From the NCBI RefSeq assembly GCF_018991925.1, contig NW_024722158.1, positions 6,951,662 through 7,015,661 of the forward strand: DNA of 64,000 nt, given 5' to 3'. The DNA comes from Homarus americanus. Lineage: Eukaryota; Arthropoda; Malacostraca; Decapoda; Nephropidae. The first letter of the stretch is position 1; the number at the start of each line of letters is the position of its first letter. Made by a program: the position numbers and the translations under genes. Below, piece by piece: positions 56,052-64,000 of this stretch. Below the pieces are notes generated by a model. That model saw nothing but the letters and a program-made list of their open reading frames with translations. It had not been told where the DNA came from and ran no database searches.

Positions 56052-56790
56052 CGTAATGATCACGCCATGGTGTGCAAGAAGGGGGGCTTCATATGCATGA
56101 GGCATGACGAGGTAAGGGATCTCACAGCAAATATGTTGAAGGAAATCTGCCGGGACGTCATGGTAGAACCGACCCTCCTTCCATTGGATGGCGAGATCTT
56201 CCAACACAGGACTTCAAACACATCTAACGAAGCCCGTGTTGACGTCGGTGCTCGAGGATTCTGGACGCGGGACAGCGAGCTTGACATCAGGATTTTGATC
56301 CCATGGCCGCATGTCACCGTAACCTAGCTCTGATGCTGCACATAGGAGGAACGAGAACGACAAGAGAAGGGCATATGGGGAGAGAATTCAAAACATTGAT
56401 CAAGGCAGCTTCACTCCTCTAGTGTTCACAACCTCTGGTGGATGGGGACAAGTGCAAGATGTTTCTACGCCAGACTCGCGGAGTTGATCTCCGAACAGAA
56501 GCAGCAGCCCAGAAGTTATGTTACAGCCTGGATGAGATGTCGACTGTCTTTTCTCTCCTTCGGTCGGCTTTGCTCTGCCTCAGGGGAACGAGAGCTTCTG
56601 CCCCAACTCCGACAACTGCTGCAGATATTGACTATGAGGCTACAGTCACTGAATGCCGCATAGATATGCGGCTCAACTAATTCAACACAGATAGGATAGC
56701 TACTTATGTATTAGGATATTTAATATTAAGGTAATTAATTGGTGGCGAAGGTGTGGCTATTGGGGGAGGCTGGAGGACACGTCGTAATGA
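56052..56790 (+). mobile_element. Retroelement C-terminal fragment, copy B
   Basis: Same family as 26.43-27.03 kb but with about 130 bp more at the 5' end. Homology continues through the stop into 3' non-coding DNA (TTAGGATA, GGTGTGGCTATTGGGGGAGG). It starts beside a TAG microsatellite. It lacks the reverse-transcriptase core and is interrupted by frameshifts. Confidence 0.75.
56061..56680 (+). pseudogene. Retroelement protein C-terminus (copy B)
   Basis: First frame: DHAMVCKKGGFICMRHDEVR, then PLDGEIFQHRTSN, ARVDVGARGFWTRD and LDIRIL. After 'DIR' the frame differs from copy A because of a small deletion before it (copy A keeps GQRAFFDIRIFYP). Second part: LVFTTSGG..GTSARCFYARLAELIS, YVTAWMRCRLSF in one frame. 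A 1-bp loss relative to copy A near 56550 then moves SLLRSALLCLRGTRAS and the final CRIDMRLN into another frame. The Cys-Lys-Lys-Gly-Gly / RHDEVRD start is what follows the reverse-transcriptase domain in related proteins. Confidence 0.65.
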
Positions 56791-56869
56791 TAGTGTACTT
56801 GAAGTAATATATCGAAGTGAACTTGTACAGGTATTAGTATTTTTAAGTGTAAGTGAAGTAGTATTTCTG

Positions 56870-56970
56870 ACGATACTCACCAAATTGGATAAATGTACCT
56901 GTTCTTTATACCTCAGTCTACCTGTACTTTATACCTCAGTCTCCCCCTGTAATTTATACCTCAAACTCCC
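56870..56970. repeat. CTGT(A/T)(C/A)TTTATACCTCA repeat
   Basis: Three or four units of about 26-30 bp with TTTATACCTCAGTCT. Confidence 0.8.
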
Positions 56971-57194
56971 CCTTGTATTGCTAATAAACTCTCAATATAA
57001 AGCAGCTGTACTTAACACTGAACATTACAACAGATATATAAAGTAACTGGGGTGTGAATATAGTGAGCAGAACAAGATGGGGTGATGCTGTGTGGACAAT
57101 ATCTGAGGCTTGGGTATGTACTGTATATATCGACTCTGCCTGGGTGTATACGTTATTGCGGCTATTAATAACTACACAGGATGGTATATATGCT

Positions 57195-57356
57195 TGACTC
57201 CCTCCTGGTTCTCCTCTACTTCTTCTTCCCTTCCTCTTCCTCCTCCTTCCCTCCCCTCTTCCTCCTTCCCACTCTACCTCACTAACTTGGGTGAGTTGAG
57301 GGAGTTTATTATAAGGCAGGAAAAAAGTACTGAAAGGAATTAATGTGTTGAGGAAG

Positions 57357-57400
<44 letters not shown>
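57195..57400. repeat. Pyrimidine patch and (GT)20
   Basis: CTTCCTCTTCCTCC at 57210-57275; GT at 57358-57398. Confidence 0.9.
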
Positions 57401-57874
57401 AAGAACATCACTTCCAACCCACAATTACGTAGAAGACGGATGAACGTGGCGTAAATTCCCATAGTTAAATCATTGTTGGATGAGAAGACGAGAAAATGTT
57501 CGCCAGGAAGAGCTTTCGATGCCTGGTGAAGAAAAGACGGGAGAACGTTCGTCAGGCGTAGCATTCATAAGTCTGTCTTTACCGGTAGGGGGTGAGGGAA
57601 AGGTGAGGGAGGGGGGGGTGAGGAGAAGGTATGTTGGGTGAAGGAGGGGTAGGGGTGAGGGGGGGTTGAGACAGGAGAAAGATCGTTCGGCTGTTGTGGT
57701 TTCCATAAACTGCGTCAATGTCATGTGGAGAGAACGCCCGACTCGGTGACTGCTCGTACTGGCGCTGATGATTGCTCGTGCTGGCGCGGTCTTTCACCCT
57801 GGCAACTAATACACCCACGCATGACTAATTTCATATACGTAAATCAAATTATAGAAAGACACCCTGAGGTGGCT

Positions 57875-58195
57875 CAGGAAGCAGACACGCACCCATACAC
57901 GCACCATTCCTCTATTCCTCCATTGCCCCCATACACCACGCCCCCATACACGCACCCACCCGTTTACCCTCACCGGATCCCCGTGTCCTTCTACGGCTCA
58001 TTCCTTACTCCCATATCACCCACCATTTCCACCCCATCCTCCCACCCACCCCATTCCTCCGATCCACCCCATCTCCCTCCCATCACCCCATTCCCTTCCC
58101 ATCACCCCATTCCCCCATCATCACTTTTTTCCACCACCCCACCACCCCATTCCACTGCCCTACCCACCCAACCCCACAATATCCCCCTACAGTGA
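57875..58195. repeat. CACCC / CCCATTCC tract
   Basis: CACCCATACACGC words, then CATCACCCCATTCCC repeats. Confidence 0.8.
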
Positions 58196-58254
58196 TGGGT
58201 GAAGCCTTTGAACATTAGGGAAGTGTGAACACCGCTCTGTACTTAGTGAACTCT

Positions 58255-58435
58255 GAGGAGGGGGAGGGAGGGAGAGGGAGGAGGAAAGGCGGTGTGTCGA
58301 GGGAGAGGAGGAGATGAACTGCAAGCATTAAGGGAGGGAGGGAGGGCGTGTGGGCGAGGAGGAGTGAGAGAGGGAGAGAGCAGAAAGGGAGGGAGAGGGG
58401 AAGGAGAGGCAAGCATAGAGCGAGGGAGAGAAGGG
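58255..58435. repeat. GGGAGGGAGAG purine tract
   Basis: GA-rich plus strand. Confidence 0.85.
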
Positions 58436-58639
58436 AAGTCAGAATATAAAAACGACTTACGAGAATTTTATTGGTAAACTTTTAATAAAATTCATCAAGT
58501 GTCGTAAATTTTATATAATTGTTAAGTTTATTTCTTTCACCTGATTAATTATAGATTGAGAGAGTATAACAGAGAGGTGTGTTACTGTACACAATGGAAC
58601 ACGATAGTTGTTTGAGAAGGACCACACCCACCAGTGGAA

Positions 58640-59650
58640 TTGGCTGGGGGTGTGTGGGTGTTGGGGGGAGGTGTGTGGGTGTTGGGGGGAGGTGTGTGGG
58701 TGTTGGGGGAGGTGTGTGGGTGTTGGGGAGGTGTGTGGGTGTTGGTGAGGGTGTGTGGGTGTTGGGGGGGTGTGTGGGTGTTGGGGAGGGTGTGTGGGTG
58801 TTGGGGGAGGGTGTGTGGGTGTTGGGGAAGGGTGTGTGGGTGTTGGGGAGGAGGTGTGTGGGTGTTGGTGAGGTGTGGGTGTGGGGAGGGTGTGTGGGTG
58901 TTGGGGAGGGTGTGTGGGTGTTGGGGAGGGTGTGTGGGTGTTGGGGGGAGGGTGTGTGGGTGTTGGGGAGGGTGTGTGTTGGGGAGGTGTGTGGGTGTTG
59001 GTGAGGGTGTGTGGGTGTTGGGGAGGGTGTGTGTGTGTTGGGGGAGGGTGTGTGGGTGTTGGGGGAGGGTGTGTGGGTGTTGGGGGGAGGTGTGTGGGTG
59101 TTGGGGAGGTGTGTGGGTGTTGGGGAGGGTGTGTGGGGTGTTGGGGAGGGTGTGTGGGTGTTGGTGGTGTGTGGGTGTTGGGGAGGGTGTGTGGGTGTTG
59201 GGGAGGGTGTGTGGGTGTTGTGGGAGGGGTGTGTGGGTGTTGGGGAGGGGTGTGTGGGTGTTGGGAGGGTGTGTGGGTGTTGGGGAGGTGTGTGGGTGTT
59301 GGGGAGGGTGTGTGGGTGTTGGGGAGGGTGTGTGTGTGGGTGTTGGGGGAGGTGTGTGGGGTGTTGGGGAGGTGTGGGTGTTGGGGAGGGTGTGTGGGTG
59401 TTGGGGAGGTGTGGGTGTTGAGGTGTGTGGGTGTTGGGGTGTGTGTGTGTTGGGTGTTGGGGAGGGTGTGTGGGTGTTGGGGAGGGTGTGTGGGTGTTGG
59501 GGAGGGGGTGTGTGGGTGTTGGGGAGGGTGTGTGGGTGTTGGGAGGTGTGTGGGTGTGGGGAGGGTGTGGGTGTTGGGGAGGGTGTGGGTGTTGGGGAGG
59601 GTGGGTGTGGAGGTGTGGGTGTTGGGGAGGTGTGGGTGTGTGAATGTGTG
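58640..59650. repeat. 1-kb G-rich minisatellite, unit GTGTGTGGGTGTTGGGGAG
   Basis: Roughly 50 units of 17-22 bp (commonest 19-20 bp) with GTGTGGGTGTTGGGGAGG. Length changes are nearly all in the terminal G run and GTGT. The plus strand has G3 or G4 runs in every unit. Frames up to 452 codons (plus, to 59992) and 649 codons (minus, to 60531) run through it because neither strand's unit contains a stop. Confidence 0.97.
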
Positions 59651-59654
59651 ACCA

Positions 59655-60480
59655 CGCCCACAAGTGAAGTGGGTGGGGAGCGTTTGAGGATAGGGGAGGT
59701 GTTGTGGGTGGGTGGGTGGTGGGTGGGAAAATACCTCATGGAGATGATGGGTGCAGCCTGGTGGGTGGACGTTGAGGATACCAGTGGGTGGTGTTGGTTG
59801 GGGCGGGGGAGGAGGAGGGGTGACATAATGCTAGTAACCATTAAGGTGGGGGAGGTGTTGGGTGGGCGGGAGGTGACGGGAGTGGGCGGGGGTGGGCGGT
59901 GGATGATGAGGAGAAGTGGAGTAATAGCAGGTCTCTGTGGGAGGAGAGAAGAGGGTGAAGGAGAGAGGGAGGGGATGAGGAAGGAGAGATGAGAGAGAGG
60001 AAAGAGAGGGGGGAGGGAAGAGGAAGGATATGAATGAGAGAAGAGAGGGAAGGAGTAAAGAGGTGGGAGAGGAAAGGGAGAGAGAGAAGAAAGAAAAACG
60101 ACAGAGAGAGAGGAGAGAGAGAGAGAGGGGGGGTGATGGGCATGAAATAAGATAACAAGATAATTATTAGGTGGACAGTGAGGACCCCAGGCAGAGCTAA
60201 GTGGTCCCCTGCTGACGTATGAGGGGACAGAGAGGAGGAGGGAGGAGGAGAGAGGGAGGGAGAAGGAAAGAGGGAAGGGTAGAAGAGGGAAGGAGGAAGG
60301 AGGAGGGAAAAGGATGGAGAGGAGGAGAAGGAAAGAGGAAGGGTGAAGAAGGAGGGAAGGAGAAAGGAGAGGGGGCAAGGAGAGGGGGAAGCAAGGAGGA
60401 GGAGAGAGAGAGAGAGAGAATGATGGAAAGAATGATGCAGAGAATAGAAAAAAAAGAAAGAAAGAAAGAAAGATGTGAGA
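59655..60480. repeat. G-rich then GA-rich tracts
   Basis: GGTGGGTGGG and GGGCGGGGG words at 59695-59905, then irregular GAGAGGGAGG to 60480 with short (GA)n and (GAAA)n. Confidence 0.85.
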
Positions 60481-60609
60481 CAGGCAGGTATAGGCCTGAT
60501 AATTAAGATCCTCAGGTAGACTCTGCCTCACCTGTGTACGTCATCACATACAGGTGACAACTCCCTCGATTGATCTGACTACCTCCTGATGAAATTGCCA
60601 GGGAAGAAG

Positions 60610-60795
60610 AGGTGGGTTTAGGTTTGGAGTAGGAGAAGGTGGGGTGAAGGTCGTTGGGTGAAGGTGGTTGGGTGAAGGTGGTGGTGAAGGTGGTGGGTGA
60701 AGGTGGTTGGGTGAAGGTGGTTGGGTGAAGGTGTGGGTGAAGTGTTTGGGTGAAGGAGGTGGTAAAGTGGGTGAGTATGGTGGATGAAGGTGTTT
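60610..60795. repeat. GGGTGAAGGTGGTT repeat
   Basis: About ten units of 12-15 bp with GGTGAAGGTGGT(T). Confidence 0.9.
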
Positions 60796-61029
60796 TGGTC
60801 AGGTTAGGTACCAAACCTACCTCAACAAACTCAATACTACTTAAAACCCTCGATTAATACCACAAAAAAAAAATGATATATACAAAAAATGGTAAAAAAT
60901 CCTTCCATTCCTGACTCACGAAACTGACAAAAAGTTATCAAGATTTACATGATCGTCCTGAGGTTAACGTCACCACCACACCTCTCCTAATATCTTGACC
61001 TTGGGTCGTGATATATATACCTTATTGGT

Positions 61030-61200
61030 TGTGAGGGTGTGTGTGGGGGTGTGTGTGTGTATGGGAGGTGTTTAGGTGTGTTGCTGTGTGGGAGGGTGTA
61101 GAGGGTGTGTATAGAGATGTGTAGGAAGGGTAAGGGGTGAAGGAGGGTGTAGAGAGGTGTAAGGGAGGGAGGGGTGGTGTTGTGTATAGGGGTACTGGGG
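61030..61200. repeat. GTGTGTGGGAGGTGTA stretch
   Basis: G/T-rich imperfect repeats with GTGTAGAGGGTGT words. Confidence 0.75.
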
Positions 61201-61259
61201 TGTAAGCTCATTCTGGTGAGTGTTTGGTGAGGCAATAATGATGATGTAGGGATGGGGCC

Positions 61260-61262
<3 letters not shown>

Positions 61263-61301
<39 letters not shown>
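61263..61301. repeat. (GA)19 microsatellite
   Basis: GA run, followed by a duplicated TTATGGTGGTAGT. Confidence 0.95.
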
Positions 61302-61304
<3 letters not shown>

Positions 61305-61554
61305 ATGGTGGTAGTTGTTATGGTGGTAGTCCTGCTGTGTCCCAAGGGAGGCTGTGTATAGGGCTTTTGTATGTTTCTCTCTCTTTTCACACACCTGAGC
61401 CTGACTTGAGCCATCATCAACACAACTTCCGTGGTCCCTACACACACACACTCACCTGGACACACTAATTTAATTAACGTTATAACAGGTGACGGAAGCG
61501 ACAGGTGTGTGAGGCGATAAAACTCAGTTCCTTGCCTGTGAGTAACGTTATTTA

Positions 61555-61745
61555 CCATCTACTTATGTTACTTACTGGAGTTACTTGCTACTTGAGTTAC
61601 TTGGGTACTTACTGGAGTTACTTACATTACTTGAGTTACTTATGCTAATTACTAGAGTTACTTATATTACTTGAGTTACTTGTGTTACTTACATTACTTG
61701 AGTTACTTATATTACTTAAGTTACTTACCATTTACCTATGTTACT
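61555..61745. repeat. GAGTTACTTA(C/T)(A/T)TTACTT repeat
   Basis: TTACTTGAGTTACTTA units of 10-22 bp, about 12 in all. Confidence 0.9.
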
Positions 61746-61959
61746 TTCTAAATTTACTCTCTGACAAATTTTTTTTAGTTTGAATTTGAAGATAAAATAC
61801 TAAAGTAATTTATTATCACCTGAGCACACCTGTATATGGCAGGTGTACCTCATATCGGGTTAATTGGTATATTTGTCCGGGCACGTGGGTGTGGTATGGG
61901 TCATGATGCCATGTGTTACGAGGAATGCTGGGAATGTGACGCATCCCTCCGTAACGCAC

Positions 61960-63000
61960 ACGCTCTAGGGGGTGGGAGGAGGTGTGAAGGGGTAGAGAGA
62001 GGTAGGGTGAGGGAAAGGGGTGACAGAAGGAAGATTAAGAAGGGGTGAGGGGAGAGGGAGGACGATTTGGGAGATGGGAGAGTGGAGGGATGGGAAGGAG
62101 GAAGAGAAGAGAGAGGGAGGGAGGGAGGGAGGTTAGAGAGGAAGATAGGGGTGGAGGTGAAGGAGAGAAGAAAGGAATGAGGGGGGAAAGGAGAGGTAGG
62201 AACAGAGAAGGGAGAAGAGAATTGGGAAGGAGGATAAGATAACCAAGGAGGGGAGAAGAGAAGGTAGAGGCAATCAGGTAGGAGGAAGGGCGAGGAGGGG
62301 AGATCTAAGGAGAAGACGATATGAGAGAAAGGGTAATGGGGAGAAGGGAGGGGAGGAGAGGTGAGTCGGGGGGAGAGGGGAGGAGAGGTGGGGAGAGGGA
62401 GGGGAGAGGGGGAGGGGAGAGGGAGGAGAGGGGAGGCGGTACTTATATGGTCGTGAGTCAAGACTTTCTGAAGCCAGGATGTCATATTTATCACCCCGGG
62501 ATGGAAGGTGAGACAGGGCGTGATGGGTGGATGAAGGGAGATGGGAGGAGGGGGGAGGAGGAAGATGGCAGGTAGGTAGGTAGGGGAGGTGGGGGAGGTG
62601 AAGGGAGGGAGAGGAAGAAAATTGTAGGAGGGGAGGAAGAGAGGGAGAGGGGAGGTAACGTGGGGAGGGGAGAGGAGGGATAGTATGGGAGGAGAGGGCC
62701 AGTGGAGGAGATGACGTGAGGGAGAAGGAGTAATGAGCAGATGATGAGCAGTGATGTGTGAGGGAGGGGAGGGAGGAGGGGAGGGAGGAGGGAGGGAGGG
62801 GGAGGAGAGGGAGGGAGGGAGGAGGTGAGGGGAGGGGAGGGAGTGTGAGGGACGGGGGGAGGGGAGGGAGGGAAAGGAGGTGAGGGAGGAGGGAGGAGGG
62901 AAGGGAGGGAGGTGGAGGGAAGGGAGGGAGTGTGTGAGGGTAACTGGGAGGAAGAGGAGGCAGGTGTGAAGAAAGGAGAGGAGGGAATGTCACCTGAAGA
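61960..63000. repeat. 1-kb polypurine tract
   Basis: GGGAGGAGGGAGG-type sequence, interrupted by about 120 bp of ordinary sequence at 62440-62560. Densest at 62755-62935. Confidence 0.9.
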
Positions 63001-63104
63001 TACGACAGGTGAAAGAGAGGGAACAAAATATAGACCAGGTAGAGAGGAGAGTCGTAGGAGGAGGGAAAAATATGCAAATAAGAAGGTGAAAATAAGACAC
63101 CCTG

Positions 63105-63205
63105 ACGTCCTTCGCCTATCGCCCCAACGTTATCACGCCTCACGCCCTCACGCCCCACGCTATCACGCCCTCACGCCCTAACGCTATCACGCCCTCACGC
63201 CCTAG
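63105..63205. repeat. ACGCCCTCACGCCC repeat
   Basis: TATCACGCCCTCACGCCCTA-type units, six or seven copies of 10-20 bp. Confidence 0.9.
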
Positions 63206-63236
63206 AGCCTTCCATATTTCTCTGATTATTATGAAG

Positions 63237-63841
<605 letters not shown>

Positions 63842-64000
63842 GGTAGCTGGAGGGAGATAAACTATGATATATAGTTAGTGTAGTGTAGTGTGGGCCTACA
63901 GCGGGGAGTAACAAGTTAATTATGCTGTCAGTAAAAAACCAGGCCATTATATTCTCCTCCCACCTTTGGAAGTAGTGGGTGGGAGGGGGGTCGGAAAGAA

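Noticed and set aside
58582..60531. 649-codon minus-strand open frame, Pro/His/Thr-rich, and a 452-codon plus-strand frame over the same DNA
   Set aside because: Both strands are open because the 19-20 bp repeat unit lacks stops; the frame rotates with each unit and the rest is GA-rich low complexity. No domain is present.
62274..63158. 294-codon minus-strand frame
   Set aside because: Complement of a polypurine tract; composition artefact.

Overview
This window looks like intergenic or intronic DNA from an arthropod nuclear genome, most plausibly a decapod crustacean. The evidence is interstitial TTAGG/CCTAA runs (the arthropod telomere repeat) at about eight places, extreme microsatellite density (GT/CA, GA/TC, ATT, GACA, CATA), 3' ends of LINE-like retroelements, and no bacterial-style gene packing. 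The species assignment is inference; the eukaryotic and arthropod call rests on sequence.

I recognise no intact protein-coding gene. The long open frames (up to 649 codons on the minus strand at 58.6-60.5 kb, three overlapping frames of about 300-350 codons at 7.3-8.3 kb, 377 codons at 27.6-28.7 kb) are all translations of tandem or low-complexity DNA that happens to lack stop codons. The coding matter I can defend is retroelement debris. Two copies of the C-terminal region of one retroelement protein (26.43-27.03 kb, and a longer, frameshifted one at 56.05-56.79 kb) share a CKKGG...RHDEVRD / FFDIR / SFTPLVF..GGMG signature. A LINE C-terminus with its 3' tail lies on the minus strand at 22.02-22.28 kb, and a related tail fragment at 48.13-48.19 kb. 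Two tRNA-like (SINE-type) pol III boxes are visible at 5.05 and 22.30 kb.

Layout: 0-3 kb microsatellites and AT-rich repeats; 3.6-6.6 kb several minisatellites with 20-36 bp units; 7.3-8.3 kb a 50-bp minisatellite organised as a duplicated nine-unit higher-order repeat; 8.7-9.5 kb CT-rich DNA with a perfect 178-bp duplication; 10.0-10.5 kb CCAAT and CRE motifs; 11-20 kb dinucleotide blocks and a 22-bp satellite; 20-26.4 kb minisatellites, retroelement tails, a palindromic repeat family and an ATTCC-rich degenerate satellite; 27.5-31 kb long pyrimidine then purine tracts; 31.8-32.0 kb a five-copy array carrying TGACGTCA and CCAATCA; 32.8-33.3 kb another palindromic repeat locus; 33.5-48 kb purine/pyrimidine, CACC and G-rich tracts, a 50-bp minisatellite (39.8 kb) and degenerate TTAACGA (45.8-46.4 kb); 48.5-54.5 kb the least repetitive stretch; 54.47-55.02 kb a CpG-dense, promoter-like island followed by CTG-rich DNA and a good splice-donor motif; 56-57 kb the second retroelement copy; 57.8-63.8 kb C/A, G-rich and purine tracts including a 1-kb G-rich minisatellite, ending in two (CA)n blocks of about 120-138 bp.

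The least ordinary signals are (1) a strong excess of the 8-bp CRE palindrome TGACGTCA, including a tandem array; (2) a dispersed, partly palindromic repeat family defined by TTCTCAAAGG and TAGATACGTTCTCACATC; (3) a 22-bp minisatellite that appears to have grown out of a tRNA-like B box; and (4) the nine-unit higher-order repeat.
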